A stretch of 60,000 bases of DNA from Adiantum capillus-veneris (GCA_014529385.2 CM043950.1:67980435-68040434), one strand, 5' to 3'. Numbered from the stretch's first letter, positions 34,593 through 47,837 are shown. Program-made: numbers and translations. Notes: a model not told the origin generated them from the sequence alone.

Positions 34593-35977
34593 TGTCCTGC
34601 AGCTCCACTGCCATGTAGAGAAACAGAGGAGATAAATACAAGCTAAGCTTCTTTGAAGCCTACACATTTAATGGTCAGTGACTAGGGCTTGTTAACAGGC
34701 CAAGTTTAATGATTAATGTATGTCAGATGCGGCTTAAAAGGGCCAATTGATGCCTTAATAATGCTAAAAAGTACTATGCTTGAAGTGAGCACATATGAGA
34801 GGTTATGATCTAGAATTGTAGTGCTTGAAGTGCTCTACCGGCCTGTCTTTACGGCTCGTCGATTGGAGCTATGGAGGAAAAGTTATGGTATATTGAAGTT
34901 TGAGTATGATTGCAGATCCGTACCGGATTGGGAAACTGCAGCTGAGGTGACAGGATTGAAATGAAAGCATGGAATTGAAGAGCTCACTTTGTGGAGTGCG
35001 TCGGTATTTTTAGATCACGATCGGAGTTCCAGTTGCCAAGATATTAGCCGTTAAAGATTCACCGGGGGCTCGCTCCATACTAGTTTGGTCCGCTCGGTCG
35101 GAGTACCATCTGGGAATTTTATAGCCTCGGCGGGGTTTGTATGCATTTCATGCAGTTTGAGAAGTCTAATGGGATTTACGGCTTGGCAAGCAGAGTCCGG
35201 TGTCAGTTGTCGGCACTGCTGAGCTGGGTAATTTTTGCATTATTTGAGATGTCGGTATGGACAAAAAAATTCACGATGATATTGTCAACCGAGGGCGGTT
35301 GAAGAAAGAAGTTGTTTTGGGTGATGCTTTAACCGATATGTACGCAAAATTTGATGCCTATTGTGTTGCCTTGGCCGGCATGTACCCCAATGCCCGCCCA
35401 ATGTGTCCGCCCAATGTGTCCGCCCAATGAAGGGAGCTTGGCAATGCCGCTGGATGATATGTATGCCAAATGGGGTTCCCTTTAATGGACGAAAAGAATC
35501 CTAGGGGGCTATGGCCGCCCAATGGATATACTGCTTAGCATTGCATTGGCCGGCATGTATGACCAAATGTGGTGCTCTTACAAAGGCAAGACTTCCCATT
35601 AGTGCCCGCCCAATTGAATAACTATGGCCACCCATGAGCTTAAGGACTATAACCGCCCATGAGCTTAAGGCTTAAGGGCCGCCCAAGGTGAGCAGTGGCC
35701 GCCCATGAACTCAAGGGGAGGGACTGGCCATGGGAGGGCCACCCAATTTAGTGTGTAAAGGAAGGAGAAAAAGAGAGAGAGAGAGGGCAATGCTTCTTCC
35801 CCAACCTTGCATGACTTTTTCTCTTTCTTTTTACTTTTCCCCTCATAAAAAAAATTACTCATGCTTTTGAAGAGGAAGAAGAAGAAGAAGAAAGAAGAGA
35901 AGAAGGAAAGAAATCACTGCCTTAATCATTAAGCTCCTCGCTTTATGTTCTTTACTTTGCCTTAATTGCCGCTTATA
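34593..35977 (+). repeat. Downstream LTR of the non-autonomous element
   Basis: Second copy of 31756-33124. The segment 35787-35873 is the reverse complement of 32932-33013 in the upstream copy, while the sequence on both sides is in the same orientation; a small inversion has happened in one of the two. Confidence 0.65.
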
Positions 35978-36484
35978 AAGGGCTCCAATTGGGACCATGT
36001 TGCAAAATCCATTGTTTCTAATGTCATGGGTTCCACTTTCTTTGATTGTACTCTTACTGAGATGACTTATCATACCACTACTTACATGAGCTCAGTTAGT
36101 GTGCGATAATCGCTAACATTTGGTACATGCTATGTCTAGTCCATTTATCATAGGCACACAGATTCACCGATTTAGGTAGTGTGTCAATGCTCATCTTGGT
36201 GTAGACCCGTCTTTCCATCAAAGGTAGCCCAAGTTCTAACTTGATATCTATGTTGGATGTTGGCAGGTATAAGCCAATTCTCTCATGCTCTAGGAGCTCG
36301 TTCAATCTCCTACAAGGGCTCAATTGGACCAAAAAAATTATATATATTGTGTTGTCTTTTCAATTGTATAAATTTTATAATGTCTTGATGTTCTTCTATC
36401 AATGTCAACAATCAATATATGGTTCTATTTTGAAGGGATACTAAACATACATGCACATAAAAATCGAGCAATCGACCTACAAGC
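35978..36484. other. Intergenic, no gene seen
   Basis: About 500 bases between the LTR element and the copia scrap. Short frames only; no repeat ends recognised. Confidence 0.35.
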
Positions 36485-36654
36485 CTGTTTTGGAGATTTC
36501 ACTGAACGAATGTGAGGAGTAATGGTATGCTTCACAGACAACACAATCAATGCATGAGCCTACGCATCCTTTACATCCCAACGAGCTTGTTCTGCCGTAG
36601 GTTAAAACAACTCTAACAATAGCAATCCTTGCGGCAAGACCTGCAACATCCATG
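36485..36654 (-). pseudogene. Copia gag fragment
   Basis: About 170 bases closely match the gag region 47493-47660 of the copia element in this window. On the minus strand both encode VAGLAARIA.VRVVL near the same end. The fragment ends abruptly at 36654, where gypsy sequence begins on the other strand sense, so this is a junction between two broken elements. Confidence 0.85.
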
Positions 36655-37208
36655 GTAAGATTATCCGACGGTATCTTATTAAGTTCAAAAATTATACTTT
36701 TGAAGATGCTAGATGGATGCAAGGAATACAACTTAAGGATAGTATGAACCTTATCAATGCTTACAATGCTACATTAGAGTAAGCAAATGTACAAATTTCT
36801 TTTAAATGACCCTTTTTTGTCTTATAAGACTAGTTCTCTTTTTAATTGTGCACAAATTAAAATAGTATGCATGCTTAGAATGATGTTTGTGATGGTGTCT
36901 CTCAAACACCAAGTAGAATTTGTCACTCCACTGTGGGAGAATGAAATGGACTAAAGAGCAGACATGCTTGCGGTAGCTATGTCCCCCAAGCACCAAATGG
37001 ATTGGTCATCCATCTTGGAAAGATGTCGTACGGTAAAAAGGGATCCTCTACTCGCTAAGTAAGATTGTCTAATGACTAAGGCTTTATCTCTTCTACCTCA
37101 TAGTCAAGGACGACTATTATTTCAAGACAGAGGTAATGTCATAAAATCTAATATCTAGCCAACCCAAATGATTTTCTCATATTCAACTAATCATTTAAAG
37201 TGGGAGAA
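36655..37208 (+). pseudogene. 3' internal end of a second Ty3 element
   Basis: It matches the 1-8406 element from its chromodomain region (about 6334) to the polypurine tract: ATCTTATTAAGTT, GAAGATGCTAGATGGATGCAAGG, AGAGTAAGCAAATGTACAAA. It ends AAAGTGGGAGAA before the LTR. The 5' four-fifths of the element are missing. Confidence 0.85.
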
Positions 37209-38582
37209 TAAACGGGAACAAGGGTTAGGATATAGACATGTGCTAATAGATCTATCAAAGAGCAAGGCTAACCCAATGGAGCATAAAGACATTAGGATTA
37301 GCTTCATTGAAGACCTCGGATAGTTAGTGTAAGAGTCCTTTGACCTTAGGTAAGCCAGGTGGTTGATGGCTGAGATGATTGAGGTGCTTGTCATGCTTGA
37401 TGTGATAGGGTTGTACTTGAGGTAGGAACCCGGCCCAAGGTTGAGGGGATTAAGGGCCAAGCTTGTGGTGGGAATTGGGTCCAAAGTTGAGTTGCTTGAG
37501 GTTTGCAAAAGTCAACATTAATCCTTACAAGGACGGGGAGAGCCCTACAAGAGGGGGGATGAGAGAGAACACACACACACACTTACACAAGGCATGCTTG
37601 GTACAAAGAAATCAAAAGGGACACTTGTCAAGTTCCTCCTCATGTTGCCCTCATGGTGTGTCTGAAGCCAATTGGTGGGCCACCCAAGGGGTCCAATGAT
37701 AATTTAGAATATTTAATTAAATTTTTATATATTTATAAAGTCCTCTCTCTAAAAGGGGAAAGGGGGACACTTGTCCCAAGGCTACCCTTGTTACTTGATT
37801 TACCTCCTCTTGCTTATGATTGGCTAGGCCTGGAGGGGTCCAATGAGCTTCAAGCATGTTCTACAAGGGGGGGTTGACTAAGGAAGCTAGGGGCATGCTT
37901 GGGGAGTATACTCTCCCACACACACTCTCATTGTGTGAAGTGCAAAGTGCAAGAGCTCCCCCTCCTTCTCCAAGAAAGTAGAGAGGTTGAGAGCCTACAC
38001 CAACACTCTTGGCTATGGAATACAAATCCAACCAAGAGCCATGCTTCAATGCTTAAGCTTGCCATCTTATTATGTATCATAGCAAGAAGAGTGATGATAA
38101 GTGAGGAGCTAGTTCTTTCTCCTTGAAATGTTTCTTCTTCCTCTTCCTCTACCCTCATTCCCTGCTAGCTATCTACACCTTTGAAGGTGTTTGAGGTCTT
38201 GGGACTGAGGCTTGGGATAGTTAAATCTTTCCACAAAGTTTATGTTATGCTTGTGATGCATGAAGTTTTATTTCTTCATTGCATCACCTAGGTCACAAGG
38301 AACGCAAAGATTGTATTTTAACAAGTCTCTCTTGATTGGAGAAATCATAATACAAATGCCTATTGGAGGGGGGACCAGCTCCACATAAATCTGATCCTCA
38401 ACTATTGTCATGTTCTCTAAATTCTCTCTCTTGCAAAATTATTGTTCATGCTAAGTTAACTTAATGCTTTGTTTATGTTTCTACCATCAATTATGTTCAC
38501 CCGCTATGCTCACAAAGTAATTTCACAAAAGTACTCTCTCTAATTTCCACTACTCTCAAGTTAATAGGAAAATTCCATTACA
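37209..38582 (+). repeat. LTR of the second, truncated Ty3 element
   Basis: About 1374 bp, related to but clearly diverged from the 6889-8406 LTR. Shared parts include AAAAGGGGAAAGGGGGACAC, TAGCTAT/TAGCTCT near AAGGTGT.TGAGGTCTTGGG, and TGGAGGGGGGACC. It ends CCATTACA, like the other LTR. The opening TG appears mutated to TA. Confidence 0.8.
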
Positions 38583-41114
38583 ATATCTTCTTTTGCTAAG
38601 TATGTGTCTTTCTTTTGTAGCATATGACATTCCACTTTTGACTCTTGATAACTTTTGAAGGTCCCATGACAGTGGCATGCTGGTTCTCTAATTGGTCTTT
38701 AGCCATCCAAGTAACATTAGCCTCCTTGAGAGATTGTTTCTCTAGCTGGTATGGGGGAAATTCTTCCATCTTGGCCTTCCTAATTTTCTTATATGAAGCC
38801 CCTGAGGATGATAAGAGAGATCTTGTCATGAGAGAGATCATTAGAAAGAGTCTATCAGACTTGTTCCAACCTTTACTAACAAGTAGAAATGTTATAACAA
38901 CAGTTGAAATGAAAAAAAAAACAAAATCTAGCAAAGTCTATTTGTAGCATCTCCAAGACGCAAAGGTGGACATATGATTGCAAATTTGTGCCAAAGTGAA
39001 TGTATAGACTTTTATGATGTTATGGGTGATATGTACAATGTCGGATGGGTTTCTAGGCTCTATGGTGAGAGTTACAGGCAAATTTGTGTCTGCTTTTTCC
39101 AGTGATTAGAGCTTGTTCTTGTTTCTAGGAGTTAAGCTTTGTCAAAATTGATGAACCTTGATATGCAGCTTCACATAGAACATTTAAGTACATTCATGTT
39201 GAAAATGGATGAGAAAAGGCTCTATATGAAATAGGTCTATCTTCAACACGCTGACGATAAACTTGCAATGAATTGGAACGTTTTTGGATTGATGTCTCTT
39301 GTGTAACTTCAATAGGTTCTAACTAAGCTCTATGGAAAGTTCGAGCTTAAAAAGTGGTCCAAAAGTCTTGTGTGCACTCTTTTGCGTAACTTTGATAGAA
39401 AAGTGTAACATAGTCACATTAGAGAGATTTTTGACTCTCACATGGGCCCTATATAAGGACTTTGACTTTCTCCCTTTTGTCCAAAACGGGTGCACAATTT
39501 TTACAAATGAGATCAAAACTTGCTGGACCTTTTGGGTTTAGAATGCACTTATCAAGATCTACCCATTGATATATATCATGCCATCAGATTCCTTATATTC
39601 TAAAAGATTCCATTTTTTGATGTGACAACTTCATCTTATAAATGGAATCTCCCCACATTTAAGTTTTAATGGGGAGGCCATAACTTCTACAAATCAACTC
39701 CAAATTTGTCAGAGTCTGGGGATTTAGAACCTACTTTCTAAGATCTATCCAATGATATGTTGGCTGATAGGGTTTTGACAAAGCATTTATGTATTTTACC
39801 GGGTTCTCCACCTTGGACAAGAGAGGCAAAGTCAAACCTCATTACACTGCCCCTTTGAGAGTCCAAATTTTCCCTAATGGAAGTGAATACATGGTGTGTG
39901 AGTCTTAGGTTTATACAAGGTGCATGAAGGATATGGAGATCATGTTTGTACAATCAAATATGCAAAAATATATTTATGTGAGAAGATAACTTTTTCCTAA
40001 ATTAGCATCTTTTGCCCCCAATTTCTATATATAGCTTCTACTAGTGTAGTGAAGGTCGATTGTGGCCCGGGTCTTATGTTTTGCACCTGGTGTTGATTCC
40101 CTTGAAGTTGATAGCCCCTACCAGATTAGAGTTGGATTTTAGGCTACCAACTTGTGATTGTTGACCCCTAGGAGGTTAGTGTAGGTTACATATAGCTGTG
40201 AGAATGTCACTCTTAGGTTTGAAGTCAAATGAGTCAGTATTTTTCATGAAAGTGAAAAAAATCACTTTGCAGCAAAGATATGGACATTTTTACGTAGCCT
40301 GATGAGGAGACCTTTAACACACCCCCAATTACCTACCAACCCTCTACATGATGCTAACTTCAAGTGGGTAAGACATGGTCCCAATTGGAGCCCTTTATCT
40401 TCAGTGTGCCAAAGATACTAGGTAAAGGCATTTTCTGGCAATTTCACTTTTGACCCCACACATGTGTCACTTACTTGAGTTGAGCCCCTGTTCAATTCTT
40501 GTGTGACTTGGAAGCCCGATGTGACCCGTGCAAGCGTTGTTCTTCCCAAAAACTCCCAAATTATCCTGTGTTTTTGTGCCCCTTAGGACCTTGGTGGTTG
40601 ACAAAGAGGTATTAAAAATGCTTTACGTTATAGCTAGAAACTTACCCCTCACGGTTGAAGTGAGTAAGAGCTGGAAAAACGTGCATATAATCTCAAAAAA
40701 GATAGCAAAAATCCACTAGCTAGAGCTCTCTCACAAATGTCTACAATGCAAATGACGGAAGAAATGGCCTAGTGGACTATACATAACTGGACTTTTTGGA
40801 CACCCCCATATTTTACCTAACCATTGAGTCGAGTAGACCTCAAAATATATCTCGGATCAAAAAAAAAATGAAGACTGACACCTGAAGATCTTTTTGCTAA
40901 AAATTATCCAAAGTAGTTAGTACGTTGGAGTGGCCCCGCCAATCAATTTGATCATAACTGGCCCTTTTTTTTTCCTATTCCATTGAGGTCCAATATTTGG
41001 TGTTTGTTAGCGGATTGACCGTACACGGGTGCCCACATAGCCAGACACCACATTTCTTCTCTTCTTTGTGAGCTAGTGTAGTGATTCTAGAGTAGTAAGA
41101 TTCCTTGAGTTGTA
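38583..41114. other. 2.5 kb with no recognisable gene
   Basis: A minus-strand frame at 38934-38596 (KKIRKAKMEEFPPYQLEKQSL) is possibly coding but too short to judge. About 39300-39760 has a loosely repeated theme (AACTT..ACAAAT.A.ATC..AA...TGTC or TGGAC, then AAGATCTA(C/T)CCA(A/T)TGATAT) of the sort common in long retroelement non-coding regions. No LTR boundaries are evident. Confidence 0.35.
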
Positions 41115-42063
41115 ATTATGTCATGGAATTTGTAAAGGTCCATGTGGGCCATCCAATGACCATTTAGAAATCCCTAGGTATAAATGTCAATAACCTTAAT
41201 GTGAAAAAGAGGGCTTATCAAATCTGTCTATGTAAATCCCGATTCTAAAGTAGCAAGGTTCCTTGAGTTATAATTCTGTCATGACATTTGTAAAGGTCCA
41301 TGTGCGCCAGCCAATGGCCATTTAGAAATGCCTAGGTATAAATGTCAATAACCTTAGTGTGAAAAAGAGGGCTTATCTTTAGAAGGAGAAAGAGATCTAA
41401 TGTACGTGCGCTCAAGCTGCAAAACTTCTCTAACTTGTTATCAACTTTTGTAATGATTGGGTAATCCGTTTTTCATTCTGAAACTTGCATTATGTTCCTC
41501 TCTCTTTGCTCTTTCATTCAAGTGTAAGCCTTGTCAGTTTTGATGTGGCTGGCGACTACGTGTCTGTGAACCTTAGCTACAAATTTGAGTGCTTAAATCA
41601 TTGTTTTATGATGTTTTGGCCATATGGGAGTGTTCCTAAACCATAAGGTAACCTTTTTGGATAGTTTTGTTGAAATTTTCAAGACCTTTTTTGTGATGGA
41701 TTGTGATTTTGGTACCTTGTTGGATTGCACCCTCACTTGATAAGATAGTGCCCCTAGGTGTTCTAGACCTCCTCCTAAAGTTTTGTTTCATTTCGAGTCC
41801 GTTCGAGTGCCAAAATGGCATGATGACCTAGAGCGGTGAGAAAGGACATAGGCAGATTTCCCTAATTATTCAGGGATTGATTTTTTTGTTGATTTGTTGC
41901 ATTATCTTGTTAGGTTCACTTCTTGACATTGACAACCTCAAAGAGTCTCGGTGCCCCATTTGAGTCACTTACCTGTGAGTATTGACATTATGTTAGTGCT
42001 AGATAGCTATGCTATAGATGTCCATCACAACGACCCGCTAACATTACCAGTTACGCATGCTCT

Positions 42064-42290
42064 CACTACAAGAGGTACCTCACATTAGCGATGCTCGCAG
42101 TGCGATGCTCAAAAGTGAAAATTCACGTCGTCGCTATCACCGTTGCTATGAGCGTCGCTATGTTATTTGTTGCATAGGGACGCCTATAGCGACGCTCATA
42201 ATGACATCAACAAGGGTAAAAAATAAATCGAGAGCGCCAGAAACTCAGATCTCAGATCTGAGTTTCGATGCTCAAGCGAAGAGGTAAACA
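42064..42290 (+). repeat. CACTA left terminal and sub-terminal repeats
   Basis: The 13-base terminal repeat is followed by GCGATGCTC twice, then GTCGCTATC, GCGTCGCTATG and CTATAGCGACGCTC. In known CACTA elements such short sub-terminal words bind the element's own regulatory protein; here that role is inferred. Confidence 0.85.
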
Positions 42291-42294
42291 CGCT

Positions 42295-42337
<43 letters not shown>

Positions 42338-42499
42338 CCACACACACACACACACACATACACGAGGAGAGGAATGAGAGTCAGGTATGCTCCTTCCCTA
42401 TCGTCTCTCTCATGTTCCATTCCCCTCTTTCTCTCTCTCTCTCTCTCTCTCCCTCTCTCTCTCTCTATCTCTCTCACACACACACATTGTGTCTTTGAA

Positions 42500-42503
<4 letters not shown>

Positions 42504-42546
<43 letters not shown>
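42504..42546. repeat. (GA)n microsatellite within right arm
   Basis: Part of a cluster with CT tracts at about 42300-42332 and 42431-42476 and CA tracts at about 42340-42358. The long frames predicted here are low-complexity artefacts. Confidence 0.9.
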
Positions 42547-42551
<5 letters not shown>

Positions 42552-43476
42552 CCCATGCATAACCAAGAAACACATACACACACACAGACATACATAAATA
42601 AAGAATGCATACATACACACATTGAGAGAGAGAGAGAGAAGACGAAAAGAGGAAGGTAAGGGGAGAAAACAAAGAGAGGCAGAGATATAGATTAAAAAAG
42701 TAGAGAAAATGTAAAATGAAATGTTACATTAAGATGTAGGGTTAGGTCAAATTTAAAATTACATTTAATTTAAATTAGGTTAGATTAAGATCTAAGATCA
42801 AGTTATATTATATTTAAAGTGTATGCTAAATTTAAAATTAGGTTAGACTTAAGATTACGTTAAGATTTAAATTAGATTTAAGATTAGGTTAGATTACATT
42901 TAAACTTATGTTTATGTTGAGTTTAAGATTAGGTTAGATTTAAAATTAGGGCAAGATTTAAGATTAGATATGTTAGATTTAAGTTAGATTACATTTAGGA
43001 TTAGGATTTAAGATTGGATTAGATTCAGGTTTATGTTGAGTTTAAGATTATATTAGATTTAGATCTAAGATCAAGACAAGATTTAAGATTAGATTAGATT
43101 TAGATTTAAGTTAGATTACATTTAGGTTTAGGTTAGATTTAAAATTAGATTGATTAGATTTAGGTTTATGTTGAGTTTAAGATTAGATTAGATCTAGATT
43201 TATATTCGATTTAAGATTAGATTAGATTAGATTAGATTTAGGTTAGATTTGTTGGAATTAGGGTTGCAGAGAAACACACACAGCTTGGAGAAGATGAAGG
43301 AAGCTCAAGGCACACAATAGAGAGTATGTTACTTAGTGTGCAATGGAAAGATAGATAGCCCTAGAGTGATGGGTGTATATACAATGCACGGGGGAAAAAA
43401 CCTCCTAAAGAGGGAAAAAATGCCCCGGCGGTCCTAGTGTGTTCACACACATCACTACCACATGTATATGGTAACA

Positions 43477-43490
43477 AATCCCCCCTGGAG
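43477..43490 (-). other. Copia polypurine tract
   Basis: On the minus strand CCAGGGGGGATT lies immediately before the 3' LTR, the usual place for this primer. Confidence 0.8.
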
Positions 43491-43551
43491 TGATGCGGTG
43501 AACGAGAGCTGGCACATGAGTAAAGGGAAGTGCCATGCCCTGAGGACAGGA

Positions 43552-45351
43552 TCAGTCCACAAAGGGGAGTAAGCCCAAAGCTTTGCGGAAAGCTTCAAGC
43601 TTCTCACGAGACAATGCCTTTGTGAAAAGATCTGCAAGGTTGTCCTGTGTTGGCACATAAGCCAAGCTGATCTCTCCTGCTGAGAGCCTCTCCCTGACAT
43701 AGTGGTAATGCACCTCAATGTGCTTTGTGCGAGCATGAAAAACTGGGTTCCTTGCAACTGCCAATGCGCTCTGACTGTCAGTGTAGATAGTGTTGGCAGT
43801 GTCCTGTCCAACACCCAAGTCAGCCGTAAGGCGTCTGAGCCATACACACTCAAACGTAGCTGTGAAGACTGCCCTGTACTCAGCCTCACAACTCAAAGTG
43901 GCCACAGCAGGTTGCTTCTTGCTCAACCATGATATACATGAACTGCCAAGCATGAAACAAAAACCACTTGTGGACACTCGCGTGTCAAAACAACCAGCCC
44001 AATCTGAGTCAGAAAAAGCATGTAAGTCTGGTGGCAATGATCCCCCCTTGGGATAAAACAAGCCAAGATGTAAAGTGCCACTAAGGTAGCGGAAAATCCT
44101 CTTGATAGCCTGCCAATGCTTAGACCCTGGGCTATGCATAAATCTGCTGACCTGCGAGACTGCAAACTGAATATCTGGCCTCGTGTTGCATACATAAATG
44201 AGGCAGCCAACAACAATTTGGTAAAGAGTGACATCAGCAAGATCGCCAGCATCATGTAGACTCAACTTCAAACCTGTTTCCATGGGAGTGGCAATAGGTT
44301 TGCAATCCTCAAGTCCAAACTTACATAGCAATGTCTCTATGTAACTTTTCTGACACAAGGCAATACCACCATCACACTGCTTAAACTGTATACCCAAGTA
44401 ATGATGCAACAGCCCCAAATCTTTCATCTTGAAAGTAGCATTCAAATCAGCCTTAAATTCAGCAATATGTCTCTCATTTGGTCCAGTCATCAGCAAATCA
44501 TCAACATAAAGAACCACAATGAGAAATACATCATCCTCACACTTTACATACAATGTGCTTTCTGTTGGACTGTTACAAAAGCCTCGTTTAACCAAATGAG
44601 TGTCAGCTTTCTCATACCAAGCACGAGGAGATTGCTTCAACCCATACAAAGCCTTCTTACATTTGCACACTTTGTCCTCTTGTCCTTTTATGACAAAACC
44701 GCGAGGCTGCGTTACATAAACTTCCTCAAATATGTCACCATTCAAGAAAGCAGTAACAATGTCTGATTGATGTACATCCCAACCAAAATGAGCTGCCAAT
44801 GCACATAGAAAACGCACAGTAGTCATACGACAAGTGGGAGCAAAAGTCTCTTCATAATCTATGCCTTTTTGTTGTGCATAACCCTTTGCAACAAGTCGAG
44901 CCTTATGGCGATCGATCTCACCATCCGGCTTGCGTTTCAACTTGTAAACCCACTTCGTACCAATGGCCTTTTTGCCAGGAGGCAAATCACATAAAGTCCA
45001 TGTGTCATTCTCTATAAGTGCATCATATTCTGATTTCATGGCAGCAATCCAATTTTCTCAATTCTGTGCTTCATCAAAAGACAGAGGCTCCTCAACATCA
45101 TGTAAACTAGACACAGCCAAAGCATAACAATCTGATGCATAAGATGCATGGCGAGAGCCTGAACGAGTACGACTAGATAAAGGTGCATCCAATTTACTGT
45201 CACGCAAAGTGTGCACCAGCCATTTTGGCATACCTCTAGCCTGCTCATTTTCAGCCCTTTCCTCATCAAGTACATCATGTACATCTGCATCAGTAATAGG
45301 CTGTTCTAAAACATTTTTCAGAAACCCCCATAGGCTGTACATTTGCCTCAT
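43552..45351 (-). pseudogene. pol: Copia reverse transcriptase and RNase H
   Basis: The frame continues after the second frameshift and is open to 43552 apart from one TGA at 45060-45058, just before WIAAMKSEYDAL. Reverse transcriptase motifs are KARLVAKGYAQQ, TAFLNGDI, YGLKQSPRAW and the catalytic YVDDLL. RNase H shows SDSDWAGC, SCEAEYRA and TDSQSALALA-like residues (DSQSALAVARNPVFH), then the C-terminal ADLFTKAL. Apart from the TGA this half looks intact. Confidence 0.95.
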
Positions 45352-46291
45352 TGGAACTTACATTCGTATTTCCACCACTGAAAAGAGGCAACAAAGTGTC
45401 ATAAATGTCCTGTGAGCTTACATTACTGTCTCTAGTACATGACAGCAAGGGCTGAACAGAGTCTTCCACAAACACTACATCCCGTGTATCCAGAATACGT
45501 TTTGTTTGCGGATGATACAACCTGTAACCTTTGCTTTCAGCACTATAACCAACAAAAATACATTTGACAGCCTTATCATCCAATTTTCTGCGCTGCACTT
45601 GTGGCACCAAAGCATATGCCAAATAGCCAAAAACACGCATGTGCTCAATAGAAGGTTTTCTATCATGCCATGCTTCATATGGAGCAATAGACTGCAAAGC
45701 TTTCGTAGGACACCTGTTAAGTACATAAGTGGCACACATGATGGCCTCAAGCCAAAAAGAATGCGGCAAAGCTTGACTTTTGACCATACATCGTGCCATT
45801 TTCGTTAGTGACATGTTTTTCCTCTCAGCAACACCATTTTGCTGAGGTGTATAAGGCACTGTACATTGGTGTTTTATCCCACGACTAGCCAGAAATGCAT
45901 TAAATTCATGAGACATATACTCCCCCCCTTGATCGGAACGGAGGGTGCCCATAGTACATTTTGAGACATTTTCAGCCATAGCCAAAAAACATTTGAAGCA
46001 CATAAAAACTTCGGACTTCGCTTTAAGTGGAAATACCCATGCATGCCTGGAGTAATCATCAATGAAAGTCACGAAGTACAGGTAATTGCCCAAGGACGGA
46101 GTTTGCATGGGCCCACAAACATCACTATGCACAAGCTGCAACCTGCATGTGGCCCTAACTGAACCATCCTTTGGAAACTTAGAACGCTGCATTTTACCCA
46201 GAATACAACCTTCACAAACATGTTTGACAGGTGCTTCAAGAGGCGGCAAAGAAGCAACCATATCAGATTTCTGTAAACAGCAAACTGGCAA
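45290..46291 (-). pseudogene. pol: Copia integrase
   Basis: The frame carries the integrase zinc finger end (CEGCILGK) and catalytic core: HSDVCGPM, FIDDYSRHAWVF, RSDQGGEYMS, and PYTPQQNGVAERKN with the catalytic Glu. Motifs after the core (YVLNRCPTKAL, KCIFVGY) are typical of copia. The frame is lost at about 45340-45290 and the polyprotein continues in the frame of 45351-43552. Confidence 0.93.
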
Positions 46292-47837
46292 AATTCAGAT
46301 GACCAAAACGTGCATGCCAAATTTTTGCATCTGAAATAGCCCTTGAATCTGCAACAGCATTTGCAAAATTTTTTCCACACTTGTCATACAAAGTGAGCTT
46401 ATACAGCCCACGACACAAAAGCCCAAATGCAACAATTTCATCACCAAAACTGAGATCATGAACTGTACATTTTTCATCCACAAATTTGACTACAAGTCCA
46501 AGTCTAGCAAGTGCGGATACAGACAAGAGATTCTTCTTGATCCCAGGTACATAAAGTGCATCAACAAGTGTGAAGGAACTGCTATTAGCAGCAGTGAGCA
46601 CAATCTTTCCAACTCCCTGAACTGGATAAGAGGCGTTGTTAGCACAAGTGACTGAATTCCCATGAGGGACAGACTCGAGAGAGGTAAACAATTCACGATG
46701 TGAGGTAATGTGCTTTGTAGCACCACTGTCGAAATACCACACATGTGAATCTACAGCAACTGACAAGCATGCATCATGGACACCAGGATGGTAAGTGCAC
46801 TCTGCGCTAAAAGCCCATTCTGCATCAACATCAGCATCACAATCTCCTTTCACAGAAGACTCAACAATGGCTGCATTTGTAGTGGAACCAGCATTTGCAG
46901 TGGAACCACCCTCTTTCTTCTTAGCCTCTTTGACCTTCAACTTAGGACACGACTTGATCAAGTGATCATTGGATTTACAATAATGGCAACGCATCTTCTT
47001 TTTGCCCTTATCACCACAATTTCCAGACGAAGTGCTGCCAGCAGAAGCATTAGGAACAGAATTTTTGCCACTCGCAACAGAACCATAAGAAGTGGCTGCA
47101 TTACTGTTACCACCCTTTCTTTGAGAAGCAATAAAAGCCTGTTCAACTGCACGCTGCCTAGTCCTGTTTTTTCTAGAAAGTGACTCTTGCAACAGCAATG
47201 TGCATAATGCATCAAACTTGACAACTTCAGGATTTCCTTGGGTCATGAGTCTCCAAGTACTAGCAAAAGTCTGGTAGGAATCTGGTAAGGCATCAAGAAC
47301 AGTCTGCACGAGGGAACTGTCCGAAATGACTTCACCTACAGAAATGAGTTTCTCATTGATATCCTTGACACTAGCAAGGAAAGTGTCCATATCATCTTCC
47401 TCATGCATAATCTTCGACTCTAGCTCTTTACGCAGCAAAGCAATTTTAGCCTCATTGCGGCTTGCATAAAGACCTGCTAGAATATCCCAAGCCTGTTTTG
47501 CAGATTTTGCTGAACGGATGTGAGGAATAATGGTGCGCTTCACAGACAACGCAATCAATGCATGAGCCTGCGCATCCTTAACATCCCAACGAGCTTGTTC
47601 TGCCGTAGGCAAAACAACTCTAACAGCTGCAATCCTTGCAGCAAGACCAGCAACATCCTCAACATCGCCTACATCTTCAGAACCAGGACGTACATCAATG
47701 CCCTGCACAATGTTCCAGACACCTTTTGACACAAGAACATGTTGCATCATATAAGCCCACATAGGGTAGTTGTCCCCATCCAACCTGTCCTCAGCAGCAA
47801 ACATCTTGAACACATCTGTGTTGTTGTTGTCAGCCAT
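46263..47837 (-). pseudogene. gag-pol: Copia gag, protease and start of integrase
   Basis: ATG at 47837 opens MADNNNTDVFKMF, and the copia gag region follows (LDGDNYPMWAYMMQ). A zinc knuckle CHYCKSNDHLIKSC (CX2CX4HX4C) comes next. The protease site is WYFDSGATKHI. The pre-integrase motif IWHARFGHLNF lies close to the end, then the frame is lost at about 46290-46263. The continuation is in the frame of 46291-45290, so a single small insertion or deletion separates them. An upstream extension of the frame to 47897 is probably leader. Confidence 0.92.

Larger units (their letters stand above)
31756..35977 (+). mobile_element. LTR retroelement without pol (non-autonomous)
   Basis: Two direct repeats of about 1.37-1.39 kb begin TGTC(G/C)TGCAGCTCC, and the second is preceded by a purine run (AAAGGGGGTGGA, 34581-34592) in the place of a polypurine tract. 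The internal region is only about 1.47 kb and shows no protease, reverse transcriptase or integrase, so the element would have to move with enzymes supplied by another. The 3' ends of the repeats are estimated from where similarity stops; I did not find a clear primer site or target duplication, so the right ends may be off by tens of bases. Confidence 0.65.
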
